Notes: generated by a model from the letters alone, not told the origin. Shown: positions 22,366 through 34,008, counted from the stretch's first letter. The stretch: 64,000 nt of DNA from Gentiana macrophylla (GCA_026214975.1 CM047808.1:58120583-58184582), one strand, 5' to 3'. A program made the numbers and translations.

Positions 22366-23270
22366 ATGGACGCCTACTCTATCATGGTCCACCTGAAGGA
22401 ACTTTATGCTTCTCAGTCTCGAACTGAGAGGTATGAGGTCTCGAAGGCCCTGTTTAGCTGTAAGATGGCATCTGGGACGGTTGTGGGGTCACACGTGCAA
22501 AAGATGATCGGGTACATAGAGAGGCTTGAGAAGCTGGGCCACAAGTTGGAACGAGAGTTGAGTATTGACTTAATTCTACAATCTCTACCTGATTCATTCT
22601 CACAGTTTGTGATGAACTATCACATGAACAAGATAGATTGCTCCCTAGCGGAGTTATTGAACATGCTGAAAACTGCTGAGGGCACTGTGGGGAAGGGAAA
22701 GCAAGTGTTGCTAGTCACTTCAAGAAAGGGCAAGGAAAAAGCCCAGAAAAAGTCCAAGAAGGCGAAGGCTACACCTAAGCCAACGCCTAAGATAGCAAAA
22801 GACAAATCCAAGGATGCTTGCTTCCATTGCGGTGAGACCGGACATTGGAGGAGAAACTGCAAGGGCTTCTTGAGTACCAAGAAGAAGCATTCTGATGCTT
22901 CGACTTCAGGTATATTTATGATTGAGATCAACATTACTTCTTCTAAGTCTAACCACTGGGTATTAGATACTGGTTGTGGTTCTCATATTTGTACGAATAT
23001 GCAGGCACTAAGAAGAGCTAGAGATCTGAAGAAAGGAGAGGTGGACCTACGCGTTGGAAATGGAGCAAGTGTTGCTGCGCTAGCCGTAGGAGTTTATTTT
23101 CTTTCATTGCCCAGTGGGCTAGTACTTGAACTTAGTAACTGTTATTTTGTTCCTGCTCTTACGAAGAGTATTATTTCCATTTCCGCATTAGATGTTGATG
23201 GTTTTTCATTTACGTTTGAGAATAAATGTTGTTCTTTTTCACGTGATGGAATCTTTTATGGTACTGGCAT
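22366..23270 (+). CDS. E2 Gag C-terminal part and protease
   Basis: About 300 open codons up to the E5 junction. Residues 1-110 are UBN2-type Gag capsid (LKELYASQSRTERYEVSKAL). A lysine-rich linker follows, then the CCHC zinc knuckle CFHCGETGHWRRNC near residues 151-164 for RNA binding. The protease region has the active site WVLDTGCGSH at about 199-208 and LSNCYFVPALTKSIISISAL. The reading frame runs into the solo LTR at 23271 and re-emerges in frame at 25076. Confidence 0.9.
23266..23270. other. Target-site duplication of solo LTR E5, left copy
   Basis: GGCAT, repeated at 25071-25075. Confidence 0.9.
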
Positions 23271-25070
23271 TGATGACGGTCAAATTATACCCGTAAAAGT
23301 CATTAACATTGACCTTAAATCGAGATTAATAATGTATATTTCATATCAAATCACTCGTTTATATTTCTTATTTAATGTTAAGTGATTATTAATATGATAT
23401 TTGGTATTTAGCTGTTTTTATTATTAAAAGACCGATTTATTGTGCGATAAATGCTGATTTTGCAGATCACGACAAATCGAGAGGATAAATGTCATTCAAT
23501 CAGTAAATATCGAGATAATAAGGAAGAAAATCGGAGCATTAATCAAGAGATAAATCGAGAAATCGATCAAAGACGGAAGGATGCAATGGGGAACAAGATA
23601 GACGAAAAGCACGCTTTAACACGAGCGTAGGAGGCTCGGCCGACCGAGCCCTATCATTCGGTCGACTGAGTATGTCGGTTCGGTCACTCACGGGATTTTC
23701 GCGTGTATATCTTCTAGATCCTCCCTAGGTCGGTTACAGCCTCTATATAAGCAGCATCTACGAAATTTGTAAGAACACACCTTAGACATACATACAATAC
23801 CTTATACCTTTTTATCAATTACATTCATAGCTTTGGCACGTTACAATGTAGCTGTCCAGCAGTTTATTATGGCTGCAAATATGTAAGCCTTTAATTTTCT
23901 GGTGTTTTTATTTTCAGTAATTAATTCCCCAATTATGCTTTATCGTTTTAGTTAGTTAATCATAGCTAGATGATGTAGATCTAGGCTATGACGTTGGGAA
24001 GGTGGCGATACCTTGTCTATGAGGATCCCATAACCTACGCCATCTACTTAGTTTTTATCCATGAATCGCATTGTTTAATTAATGTGTATCTAATTTAGTT
24101 TATATGAATGCTTTACGAATTACCGCTTAATCCGTTATGTATGATGAAACGCCGAGATATATTCGGGATGCAATCTGGGAAAGGACCATTCGGTCGATCG
24201 AAAGTGTCAGATTCGGTCGACCGAGCCAACTGCTCGGGTCGACCGAGTCAACCTGTTCATCCGTTAGATAGCCATGTCTTTATGGTTAGGTTAACTTAAT
24301 AGAATTTATCATCTTGGTAGGTATGGCTACGGCTACGTTGCTCGTCTGTTTTTAATTAGCGATGATTAGAAAATACCAATATAGGACTCCTAGGTCGGCT
24401 CAAGAATGATCTTCCGGGACTTTCAGCAAGACCTAGATATGTTTTGTATTAGGGAATTGACGTCATCTAGTTGTACGTAAATCGTAGATTAACATGAGAC
24501 AGTGTAGGTAATTGTTAATGGGACGAAGACTGATGCGATCGTTTAGGAAGTACGCCTAACCATAGGAATGTTGCCTAGACGAGGTGTACGATTAATATCG
24601 GCATCCTTAGTGTCGTAAGCGTGCGAGTTATATGAGATGGAAGCCTAAAAAGTGAAGTCACGTAATGTAGCACAGTGATCTAGCGACCTAACTGGTGCTA
24701 AGTCAAGTTTAAGAGGATGACTCCCGTAGCCAATCTAAGATAGATACAAACGGATTGATATTTAATAAGTTTTGTCTATCATATAAATTGTTTAGGTCCA
24801 AACGATAAAGACTATAATTGGGGAGGTTAATTACGTTATTTGTCTATGTGTCGTGTCGTGTCAATTTATCTTTTCTTGTCCTTTGTTGGTCGTAGACTGC
24901 CTTTGTGTCATTGGCATGGATGATTAATTGTTTGTATATAAAATGATCCACAATTGGTTCCCTGTGGGATCGACCTTGATTCACTATAGCTATACTACGA
25001 TGGGCCTAGTCCTCTTGCTAGTATTGGTTTATGGTGGTCAAGTATATTATAACCTGATTGACCCCGATCA
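23271..25070 (+). mobile_element. E5: solo LTR (1800 bp), probably Gypsy
   Basis: Starts TGATGACGG, ends CCCCGATCA (TGAT/ATCA inverted ends), and is flanked by GGCAT on both sides. Removing it and one GGCAT joins the E2 frame without a break. It has a TATA box (CTCTATATAAGC at 23741-23752). Near its 3' end, TTCCCTGTGGGATCGACC followed by ATACTACGAT resembles the U5 of the E4 LTR (TTCCCCGTAAGATCGACC, then ATACTACGAT), suggesting an Athila/Tat-type Gypsy origin (inference). Solo LTRs arise by recombination between the two LTRs of an element. It contains several CGGTCGACCGAG-like motifs. Confidence 0.9.
23741..23752 (+). promoter_or_regulatory. TATA box of solo LTR E5
   Basis: CTCTATATAAGC, in the position expected for an LTR promoter, followed within about 30 bases by AGAACACACC. 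Confidence 0.65.
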
Positions 25071-25075
25071 GGCAT
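25071..25075. other. Target-site duplication of E5, right copy
   Basis: GGCAT before ACTTAGC of the resumed E2 pol. Confidence 0.9.
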
Positions 25076-25640
25076 ACTTAGCAATGGTCTCTACATATTA
25101 GATATGAATGTTGACGTACTTAATATAAATAACAAGAAAGCCAAAACAAATGACTTGAATGAATCCTACTTATGGCATTATAGACTTGGCCATATAAATA
25201 AGAATCGCAGTGCCAAACTCCATAAAGATGGAATGTTGGATCAATTCGATTATGAATCGTTTGATACATGCGAAGCTTGTTTACTTGGCAAGATGACAAA
25301 GTCACCATTTAGTGGCAAAGGGATAAGATCCAATGAATTGCTTGAGCTCATACATACTAATGTGTGTGGCCCAATGTCAATTCAAGCCAAATGAGGATAC
25401 TCTTATTTTATCACTTTCACTGATGACCATTCTCGCTATGGTTATATATACTTAATGAAGTATAAGTCTGAAGCCTTCGAAAGGTTCAAGGAATTCAGAA
25501 GTGAAGTAGAGAAACAACTAGGTAACGAAATCAAAACACTTCGATCCGATTGAGGTGGAGAATACCTGGATGGAGAGTTTCAAGACTATCTGAAGGAGAA
25601 TGGGATTCTACCTGAATGGACCCCTCCCGGGACGCCACAA
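25076..25640 (+). pseudogene. E2 pre-integrase and integrase core, two stops
   Basis: Continues the protease frame with NGLYILDMN, then LWHYRLGHI and CEACLLGKMTKSPF, the HHCC zinc-binding region. The core has FITFTDDHSRYGY and LRSD-stop-GGEY. There are two in-frame TGA codons: one at about 25392, before GYSYF, and one at about 25550, replacing the Arg of SDRGGEY. At least the second is a CGA to TGA change, as expected from decay of methylated C. Otherwise the frame is open and continues into 25641-26354. Confidence 0.9.
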
Positions 25641-26354
25641 ATGAATGGTGTGTCTGAAAGGAGGAACCACACCTTGTTAGACATGGTACGATCCATGATG
25701 AGCTATGCAGTTCTTCCAAAATCATTTTGGGGGTATGCTCTAGAAACCGCATCTTATACACTGAGCCGAGTTCCATCAAAGACGGTTGATTCTACACCAT
25801 ACGAGGTATGGGCCAAGAAGAAACCAAATCTGGCATATCTTAAACCTTGGGGTTGTCCAACTTATGTGAAGCGGATGATGCCTGACAAATTAGAGGCCAG
25901 ATCCGACAAATGTCTGTTTGTGGGATATCCTAGAGAAACTAGAGGATACCAATTTTACCATCCTGAAGAACAAAAGTTGTTTGTTGCCAGGACTGGCCAC
26001 TTTCGAGAGAAAGAGTTTATTCTGGATAGGGTCAGTGGGAGTAAAATTGATCTTGAAGAAATTCGAGAACCACTTATGGATAACAGTCCGTTGATGGAAG
26101 TAGAAGAGACATCACATACAAATGTGGCGCCACCCTCTACCGTAGACACACTAGCACCTCGAAGATCCACCAGGGAACGCCGTGAACCTGAAAGGTACAT
26201 GGGCGTGTATCTCATGGAAGATGAGGACCCTAGAACTTATGAGGAAGTGCTATTAAGGCATGACAAAAAGAAATGGATAGAAGCCATGAATTCTGAAATG
26301 GAATCCATGAAAGACAACCAGTTTGGAACTTGGTTGACCCACCTGAGGGAATAG
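25641..26354 (+). CDS. E2 integrase C-terminal part and start of RT
   Basis: An open stretch of 237 codons in the same frame as the upstream core. NGVSERRN at the start holds the third catalytic residue. Then come the integrase tail markers TPYEVW, PWGCPTYVKRM and CLFVGYPRETRGYQF. The RT N-terminus begins near DPRTYEEVLL and KKWIEAMNSEMESM. A frameshift at about 26325 (QFGTWLTHLRE) ends it. The RT continues in another frame. Confidence 0.9.
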   Translation: MNGVSERRNHTLLDMVRSMMSYAVLPKSFWGYALETASYTLSRVPSKTVDSTPYEVWAKKKPNLAYLKPWGCPTYVKRMMPDKLEARSDKCLFVGYPRETRGYQFYHPEEQKLFVARTGHFREKEFILDRVSGSKIDLEEIREPLMDNSPLMEVEETSHTNVAPPSTVDTLAPRRSTRERREPERYMGVYLMEDEDPRTYEEVLLRHDKKKWIEAMNSEMESMKDNQFGTWLTHLRE

Positions 26355-26801
26355 TTCCTATAAGGTGTAAATGGGTCTTTAAGAGAAAGACCGACATGGA
26401 CGGTAACGTGACTACCTACAAGGCTAGGTTAGTGGCAAAAGGTTATAAGCAAAGACAAGGAATTGACTATCACGAAACCTTTTAAATCATTGCCATGTTA
26501 AAATCCATTAGAATTTTGCTCGCTATTGCGAAGATACCATGATTACGAAATCGGGCGGATGGATGTGAAAACAAATTTCCTTAATGGGAACTCATCTGAG
26601 GAAGTGTATATGACACACTGAGGGTTTCACGACCAATGACGCCAGGATGGTGTGTAAACTGCAAAGATCCATTTATGGATTAAAGCAAGCTTCTCAGAGT
26701 TGGAATCTTCACTTTGATGAGATAATCAAACAGTTTGATTTCATCTAGAACGAAGATGAGCCCTGTGTTTACAAGAAGGTTAGTGGGAGTGCCATTGTGT
26801 T
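26355..26801 (+). pseudogene. E2 RT N-terminal half, cut by E4
   Basis: Across shifting frames: CKWVFKRKTDMDGN, YKARLVAKGYKQRQGIDY, a stop after HETF, MDVKTNF-like residues around the first catalytic Asp, and CVYKKV. The sequence stops at GTGTT (26797-26801), directly before the codons for the YVDD region, where E4 is inserted. It resumes at 38480. Confidence 0.85.
26797..26801. other. Target-site duplication of E4, left copy
   Basis: GTGTT, repeated at 38480-38484. Confidence 0.95.
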
Positions 26802-28327
26802 TGTCCCGGATTTTATCAATACAAAACAACAAGTAATAAACCGGTTAACCTCAAGTGCAAGGATCGTAGTATGGAGGCTAATGCCGGGTCGATCTTACGG
26901 GGAACTAGACGAATGTGAATCCTAGCTTTTGTTTTCAACTAAACTATTGTCACGAAACTAACCTAAACGAAGAACTAACCTAAACAAATATGCATAAAAG
27001 GAACTAGACAGAGGAGATTAATCCAATGCTAGGCAAGATTGAAAGCGATAAAAACTAGAGTGCAATTAAAAGTAAACTAATCTAGCAATTCAAGTTCAAA
27101 GGATTAAAAATCAAATTATAACGAATCTAACAAGCAATCGATCCACCTATCCTATCAACATTCAATTCTAATTCGGATTAATTCGTGATCTCTACTCAAG
27201 TCGTGATTCACCTAATCGAAGGCATAAACTCCTACTCGTAGACAAGTTCGCTTCCTAATCTTTTATCTTTCGATGTTAAAGATTACGTCTTTCTAACCTA
27301 GGCGTGAAATCTTTCAATTTCTAATCTAGAAAATCAATCTAATAACTCTCGCTTTAATTAGATCAAGATCTATTCTTTTATCACGGTGATCTATCATTAA
27401 CATGATTTTCATCAAATAAACAATCATCAAAGCAAGCATCTTTCGATTAAACATGCAAAAACATACAAAACATGATAAAAGAAACGAACTTGAAATAGAT
27501 ACTCACAGATTAATCATGAATCAAAACTGAATTGTTGAAGGAAGGCTTCACAACGCTTGTTCAAGAGGGTTTTAGCCTCTTAGCATCCTTGTTGCAACTC
27601 GAATTGAAGAAATAAAAGACATGAATATATCTAATCTAATCTAGGAATTTAATTGCATAAACTGGAAGAAAATAGAGTTAAAACGCAGCCTGAGCCGCCC
27701 CTATGAAATTAGGGTTCGAATTATATGTCTAGGGTTTGAGAAATCGCGCCTATTTATAGATTTTTAGGCCGGTTTAGGCTAAGACGGTGCTTGGACGCCC
27801 GTCCACTATCTTGGACGCTTGTCCAAAGAGCTTTTCGACGGAGGTGAACGCCATCGCTTTCGGCCCAAAAACTCTCAGATTAAATTTTCCTTCCGGGCGC
27901 CCGCTTAAGGTCTTCAAACGCCCGTCCCAGGGGTTGCTTTTAAGGTGGACGCTGTCGCTTTGATCTGACGCCACCCATCTTCGATCAAAAACGGATTTCT
28001 TCAACTCTATCTCTTTTCCTTCTCAATCCAACTCACCATTATCTCCTCTATCTTGATTTAGCTCAAGTTTTATCAACATTTGACCATCAATTTAGCCTCA
28101 AACAAGTACCTACATGACATCAAAAACACCGCAAAGCGTAACATAATTCCAATAAACATAAAATCATAATTAAAACATATAAATTCACCAACTTTGCGAT
28201 TAACTCATTAAAAATATTATTTGCTCAATAATTCATTTAAACGCTTAATTCCCATGCAATTAATACGAATATAGGGGAAAACATTATAAAATATAATGTT
28301 ATAAATCATATAATTTCACCCTTAACA
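26802..28327 (-). repeat. E4 3' LTR (minus orientation)
   Basis: On the minus strand begins TGTTAAGGGTG and ends CCGGGACA. Nearly identical to 36959-38479. It contains GGACGCCCGTCC-like dyads at 27790-27940 and a minus-strand TATA box at 27751-27759. Confidence 0.95.
27751..27759 (-). promoter_or_regulatory. TATA box in E4 3' LTR
   Basis: CTATAAATA on the minus strand. The functional copy for the element RNA is the matching one in the 5' LTR at 37907-37915. Confidence 0.7.
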
Positions 28328-28342
28328 ACTCCCCCACACTTA
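28328..28342 (-). other. E4 polypurine tract
   Basis: On the minus strand AAGTGTGGGGGAGTT directly precedes the 3' LTR start TGTTAAGGG. A second similar tract (AAGTGTGGGGGGGG) lies at about 29338-29352. Confidence 0.8.
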
Positions 28343-29829
28343 AACTTTGCTCGTCCCGAGCAAAACAAAACAAGATAAAGGCTCGGAAAGAATATAGACA
28401 TCTCAACACATATACCATATAGTCAATAAATTAGAAGTTCACCCGTGTGTGTGCATAACCATAGCAAATTTCCACTAAATCCAAACTTGAATATTTCAAG
28501 CAAAACTAGCTAATACCCCTTCAAACTAGTAATAAAAGATACTTATAAGATGCACCCTACAAACGGAACATATCCCGGAAAAGATGATAGAACACATTTA
28601 AGACCTTTCCGACATACTTAGAGGATAATCCCTACAAAGATATCCATCGGTTTATACTGGGATAAGATTAACGATAACTAAGTCTCATTTCATTCTTTTC
28701 ATACCAATTCTTAAGTTGATTCAATTGATTTCACATTTAAACACACATCGAGAATAAGCTATTGCTCATCTAAGCGAGAATAGGACATACGTGGTATACC
28801 CTACCTTACTCAAATCATAAAGCGACTTTCTTCCGATCGTCGTGAGCTTTTGGTCATCATAGTGGAATAAAACATTTCGAGATAATGCCTTACCGCACTC
28901 AAATCATCGACCAGCTTCCGACACACACTATTGATTTCATTATTAACTCAACTTTTTCAAAGGACATTAGCTACGTATTACTTATCACATTCAAACTTCT
29001 AGATATTCACAGTACATCGTACTTGGAACTAAACACAAACTATCATAAGTCTCACGATATGAACATTAGCACTAAGCACATGACTTATAAGGAATCAAAC
29101 ATCACTAATCAAAAGGGTATAACTTTATAATATAGCTCATCATTCACTATGGCTTCGTGAAAAAATAATATCGGGTGAAACAACTAACTTACGGAACATA
29201 CGGCATACAAAAGATCAATGAATATAACAAACCGAACAAAACATGCATTGCTCACTCGAGACAAAACAAAAATTTAGCTCATTTTAGCATAGAAATAAAA
29301 TCATGTAAGCAAATGTATAGATACATATCGACTTATCCCCCCCCACACTTAAATGACAACATGTCCTCATGGTGTGCGTAATTAAAAAAAAAGAAAAGTA
29401 CTTAGTGATTGTAGTTCGAAAGTGGCAAGTCCGGAAGTGGCCATGGTCCGATCCGAGAATGCTTGAGGAAATCAAGAGATCGTGGACCATCCACCGGAAA
29501 ACTCGAAATCGCCTAAAGCTCACAATCGCTATCGAAAATATCCTACACACTTGAAAAACAAATTAATACCTCGGGGATACAAGGGGATTATATCATATCG
29601 CAAAAAGTGATAGAGATAAAGATAAGATGAAATCGTAAGCAAAACAACACTTCGACCACAGTATAAGATTAGGTTAGTCGACCGACAAAACAACACAATC
29701 CTAATAAGATTAAAATAACTAGAACAAGGAAAAATAACTAAAGAATGAAACTAATATAATAAGGGATATCTAGGATGCCCTCCTAGTAGCGCTTAATGGT
29801 TATTGTCGTTAGCCCGACACATTTGAAGC
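28343..29829 (-). other. E4 3' non-coding region
   Basis: Between the integrase tail and the polypurine tract. Only short, unrelated open stretches on either strand, with no recognisable env-like gene, membrane segments or signal peptide. AT-rich. Confidence 0.55.
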
Positions 29830-31269
29830 TCACCGATCAGGCCATTTAACCTTTCTCGCCACCACTACCTCGCTTAAGCTCCGGTCCGTGAGTGTGGCTA
29901 CGAAACAACATCTCTCAACACATGGGGTAAAATCTTTTATAGCCTTCCAAACTCGCTTAATCTTCCCCATGGCTGATTTCTTTCTTCTCTGATTCCTCTG
30001 ATGACGTTTAAGCTTTTGCTCTCTTTCATACTCCTCCATATCCCAACTACCTGCTAGAACTTCACGATGAACCAATACCGTCACTCTCGGAGAATAAATC
30101 GGATGAAAACTCGTCAAATTCATTGACCTCTGTAACACCACATCCGAGAATATCGAGAAATTTAACAATCAAAGGTTTTTCTTTAGGTTCACCAATGTAG
30201 TGCTTGCACCTTTGACCATTAACTCGAAATGGTTGGTCCGATAACCGCATAGTTCTAGAACACCTCCGGAATGATTTGGAGAATCTCAAAAGGACCGGAC
30301 CAACGTGTTCTCAACTTCCCGTGAAACAAATGTAACCTAGAATTGTATAAGAGAACTTGCTCGCCGACCGAATTCTGTCTTCTTTATCTTGGCGCCATGG
30401 AGTAGTTTCATCTTCTCTTTACTAATCTCGGCGCTTTCATAAGCCTGGAGTCTAAATTCATCCACTCATGCAATCGCGCAATTGATGTTTCCTACGGGAT
30501 TGGGAATCGAAGTTCAAAACTTGGTAGCCCAATACGCCTGTGCTCTAACTCGATCGCGCGGATGGCATGGCTTACCAGAAACCATTTGATATGGCGATGT
30601 ACCCATAGGGGTCTTATAGGCAATCCTATATGCCCAAAGTACATCGTCCAACTTCGCACTCAGCCTTTTCTATGACTATTCACCGCCTTCTCCAGATTTT
30701 CTTCAGACTGTTGCTTCGCTCAACTCGACCACTAGTCATCGGATGATAGGGTGTGCCGATTTTATGGCGAACACCATACTTCTAGGAGGACTTTTTCCAA
30801 AGGTCGGTTGCAAAAGTGTGTCCTTCATCACCGATCAAGGCACGTGGACATCCAAACCTCACAAAGATGTTCTTCTTCGTAAATTTCATGACCGCTTTAT
30901 GATCATTGTGAGGAGTGGCAATTGCCTCCACCCATTTCAAACATAGTCAACGCAGACTAAGATGTATTTGTTGCCACAAGATGATGGGAATGGTCCCATA
31001 AAATCGATGCCCCAAACATCAAAGACTTCGCATTCAAGGATGGGTTTCAACGGCATGTCAAACCGCCTTGTCAAAGCTCCGGTTCTTTGGCAACGATCAC
31101 AAGCTTTACAGAAAGCTTCCGTGTCCTTGAAGATTGTGGGCCAATAGAAACCGGATTGTAAGATTTTGGCAACGGTTTTCCACGGACCAAAGTGACCACC
31201 TGTGGGTCCACTATGGCATTGCTCAATTATATCGCGTTGCTCAGATTCAGGAACACATCTTCTCAGCAA
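29830..31269 (-). pseudogene. E4 integrase and its C-terminal tail, frameshifted
   Basis: The first 110 codons (31269-30937) are open: CHSGPTGGHFG and CKACDRCQRTG form the HHCC zinc region, and FDVWGIDFMGPFPSSCGNKY gives the first catalytic Asp of the rve core. A stop and frame changes follow, with HNDHKAVMKF-like and ISDEGHTF-like core residues (second Asp) near 30850-30910. Near 30190-30250 FRVNGQRCKHYIGE is the conserved Gypsy/Athila integrase tail. The final open stretch to 29830 is lysine-rich and unassigned. Confidence 0.85.
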
Positions 31270-31744
31270 ACCATCTTTGCAGATCTTGAAGAGGTAGGGT
31301 TCATCCTAAATGAAATATTTCATATCAGAGAAGAACTTTTTCTTCTCCTGATAAGACATTTCGGGATCGAGATAACGGGCATGAAGGTAGTTCACAATGG
31401 AAGAATACCATGGAACATCGGAGGACAACCGTCTATCAACATAATGTTTTCTAGAGGAAAGTAAAGATCTATATCATCCGGTTCATCCTTTTCCTCATTT
31501 AACATTCTAGAAACGTGATCCGCCACTACATTTTCACCGCCTTTTTGTCCTTAATTTGAACGTCAAACTCTTGTAGTGGTCGGTATCCAACGCAAGAGAG
31601 GCGCGGTTTAGCATCCTTTTTAGTCATCGACACCGCAAGCGGCGTGATCACCCCACACAATCACTTGAGCACCCAAAGAAGTAACTACGAAACTTATCCA
31701 TAGCAAAGACTACGGCTAATAGTTCCTTTTCGCTTGTCGTGTAG
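31270..31744 (-). pseudogene. E4 RNase H / connection region, broken
   Basis: Across frames, ENVVADHVSRMLNEEKDEPD at about 31490-31550 matches the motif just before the integrase in plant Gypsy elements (the VADxLSR type). Upstream RNase H residues are scattered over frames, with stops and losses. Confidence 0.75.
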
Positions 31745-32530
31745 TTAACTTGAGAAGGATTCAGTGTGATCGCATAATAGATAGGTCGAACTTTCCATTA
31801 AGCTTTTGCCTAAGATCGCACTAACTCGCATAGTTGGATGCATCACACATAAGCTCAAAGTGGTAGGTTCCAAATCAAGCGATATAAGAATTGGAGCAGA
31901 GATCGATCTACTCTTAAGCTCCTCAAACGCGCTCTTGCAATTCTCATCAAAATCAAAAGTAACGTCTTCTTTGAGTAAAGTAGACAGGGGCTTGGCAATC
32001 TTTGAAAAGTCCTGGATGAATCTCCTATAGAAGCCGACATGTCCGAGAAAACCTCGGACCTCCCGAACATTCTTAGGATAACTCATCTTCTCAATAGCTT
32101 CAACCTTGGCCCTATCTACTTCTATACCTTTGGCTGACACTTTGTGGCCAAGGACTATGCCTTCATCTACCATGAAATGGCATTTTTCCCAATTAAGCAC
32201 TAAGTCCTTTTCCACACATCTAGACAACACCTGATCAAGATTATCGAGGCAATCATCGAAGGATTGACCAAAGACCGAGAAATCATCCATAAAAATCTCC
32301 ATGCACTTTTCAACTAGCCCATCAAAGATAGCCATCATACACCTTTGAAAGGTGGCCGGGGCATTACAGAGACCAAATGGCATTCGCCTGTAGGCGAATG
32401 TCCCATAAGGGCAAGTGAAAGTGGTCTTCTCTTGGTCAACAGGATCGATGGGTATCTGGAAGTATCCTCGAATATCCATCCAGAAGCGATGAAATGCGTG
32501 CCCCGCCAGCACGCTCAAGCATCTGGTCAA
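31745..32530 (-). CDS. E4 reverse transcriptase core
   Basis: 261 open codons. RVT_1 features in order: WMDIRGYFQIPIDP (first catalytic Asp at residue 19), TCPYGTFAYRRMPFGLCNAP (39-58), FQRCMMAIF, and IFMDDFSVFG with the FMDD catalytic box at residues 80-83. LGHKVSAKGIEVD, then VRGFLGHVGFYRRFI and PLSTLLKED form the thumb/connection. It copies element RNA into DNA in particles. The domain is otherwise full-length, but it is separated from its N-terminal part by a frameshift and gaps near 32540-32800. Confidence 0.92.
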   Translation of the reverse strand: MTRCLSVLAGHAFHRFWMDIRGYFQIPIDPVDQEKTTFTCPYGTFAYRRMPFGLCNAPATFQRCMMAIFDGLVEKCMEIFMDDFSVFGQSFDDCLDNLDQVLSRCVEKDLVLNWEKCHFMVDEGIVLGHKVSAKGIEVDRAKVEAIEKMSYPKNVREVRGFLGHVGFYRRFIQDFSKIAKPLSTLLKEDVTFDFDENCKSAFEELKSRSISAPILISLDLEPTTLSLCVMHPTMRVSAILGKSLMESSTYLLCDHTESFSS

Positions 32531-33130
32531 TGAATGGAAGGGGGAAATGATCTTTCAAGGTGACCTCATTGAGCTTTCGATAATCGATACATACTCTGTA
32601 TCCAATGAACGAGCCTCAATGCTATCTCTTCTCCTTTCTCATTCTTCTCAATAGTAATTCCACCTTTTTGGGAACTACTTGAGTTGGGGATACCCACTCA
32701 CCGCCTGCAAATGGCGTAAATGATACCCATATCTGAAGCTTTATAATTTCCTTCTTGACTACTTCTTGCATATCGTGGTTAAGCCTTCTCCGAGGTCAGT
32801 CTAACTTGTTTTGCACCCTCCTCGCCTTGATCTTGTGCATACAGATGTCGGGAGATATCCTCGGATATCTCCCACCTGCCATCCAAAGGCTTTTTCATTT
32901 TTGCGCAAGACGTTTAACAATTTAAGCTCTTCTATACGAGATAGTTTGGCAGAGATGATCAAAGGAAGCTTGTCACCGTCTCTTAAAAACACATACTTAA
33001 GATGTTTAGGCAACGGCTTCAGTACCAAATCTACGGGAGGATCCTCTAGACTTGATTTAAGATCACCACTCTTCAACTCAAGGTCGCTGAGCTTACTTAG
33101 TGGTCCTACCGCCAAGGCTTCTTCTCTTAG
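32531..33130 (-). pseudogene. E4 RT N-terminal region
   Basis: 33115-32801 reads LVLKPLPKHLKYVFL, then LPLIISAKLSRIEELKLLNVL and AFGWQVGDIRG, the conserved Athila segment before the RT palm. It ends out of frame at a run corresponding to the usual SPSxCxH motif (PTSVCTRS). From 32800 to 32531 further RT residues are broken by indels. Confidence 0.85.
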
Positions 33131-33441
33131 CTCATCCTCAAATTCAAATTTGCTAATCGATCTAGATTGATCACACCATGATTGTTCGGATTATCAATCA
33201 ATCGCTCATATTCTCGCTTCTACACCAAGACTTGCGTATCCATGGAGTCATTGAAGTCATCGACGTCTCTCAATGGAACAACCGGTTGGAGATCCGAAGG
33301 TACATTGATAGATTTAGAAACACTATAACTCACCTCCTGGTCACCAACTCGAATGGTCACGTGCCCACCATCACAATCGATAAGGGCTCTAGTGTAGATA
33401 GGAAGGGTCTTCCAAGAATCAAGGGGACATTTTCACTTTTC

Positions 33442-34008
33442 TCAATATCTAAGACGCGTCAGACCAACCGGAAAGGTAAACCTATCTATTTGAACTAATA
33501 CGCCCTTTAGGATTCTGAAAGCTTTCTTAGAAGATCTATCAAATAACCGCAAATTCATGGTCGTGGGTTCTAGAAGACTTTGTAAACCCACCGCTTGCAC
33601 GTATAATGGCATCAGGTCGATAGATGCACCCAGGTCACATAAGGAATTTGGGAAGACTAGTCCTCCCATCTGCAATGTGAGCACAAATTTTCCTGGGTCG
33701 CTTCTCTTGATTGGTAAGCTTTCATAATTGACCAGAGAACACTCCTTACCAACTGCTTGATCCATCCCTGCTAACTTTTTCTTGGAAGATACAACATCCT
33801 TGATGAACTTTGTATACTTAGGCATCTCGACCAAGACCTCGGATAATGGCAGATTTACCTGAGTATTTTTCAGAAGGTTTAGCACCTTCTCGTACTTTTT
33901 GTCTTCAACCAATGGAATGTTGCTCTTCCTCGGTGGAAACGGAAGCTTCTTCAGATCACTCTCGGAAAAGACTTTCTTTGAGGATGCGCTGATAGCTTTG
34001 TCTTCCAA
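33442..34008 (-). CDS. E4 aspartic protease region
   Basis: 188 open codons. Residues about 1-95 are a basic linker (LPFPPRKSNIPLVEDKKYEK is the Gag-protease spacer type seen in Athila). The protease has FVLTLQMGGL and LCDLGASIDLMPLYV, with the DLGAS active site near residue 128, in place of the Copia DTG. It ends after FPVGL with a frame change, and protease residues continue in other frames to about 33130. Confidence 0.9.
   Translation of the reverse strand: MEDKAISASSKKVFSESDLKKLPFPPRKSNIPLVEDKKYEKVLNLLKNTQVNLPLSEVLVEMPKYTKFIKDVVSSKKKLAGMDQAVGKECSLVNYESLPIKRSDPGKFVLTLQMGGLVFPNSLCDLGASIDLMPLYVQAVGLQSLLEPTTMNLRLFDRSSKKAFRILKGVLVQIDRFTFPVGLTRLRY

Noticed and set aside
22620..22934. Minus-strand 104-codon frame opposite E2 Gag
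   Set aside because: Antisense of the zinc knuckle and lysine-rich linker.
24108..24299. 63-codon frame within solo LTR E5
   Set aside because: LTR sequence with GC-rich palindromic words; no domain and no support from neighbours.
32811..33170. Plus-strand frame opposite E4 RT
   Set aside because: Antisense shadow of the conserved RT N-terminal segment.
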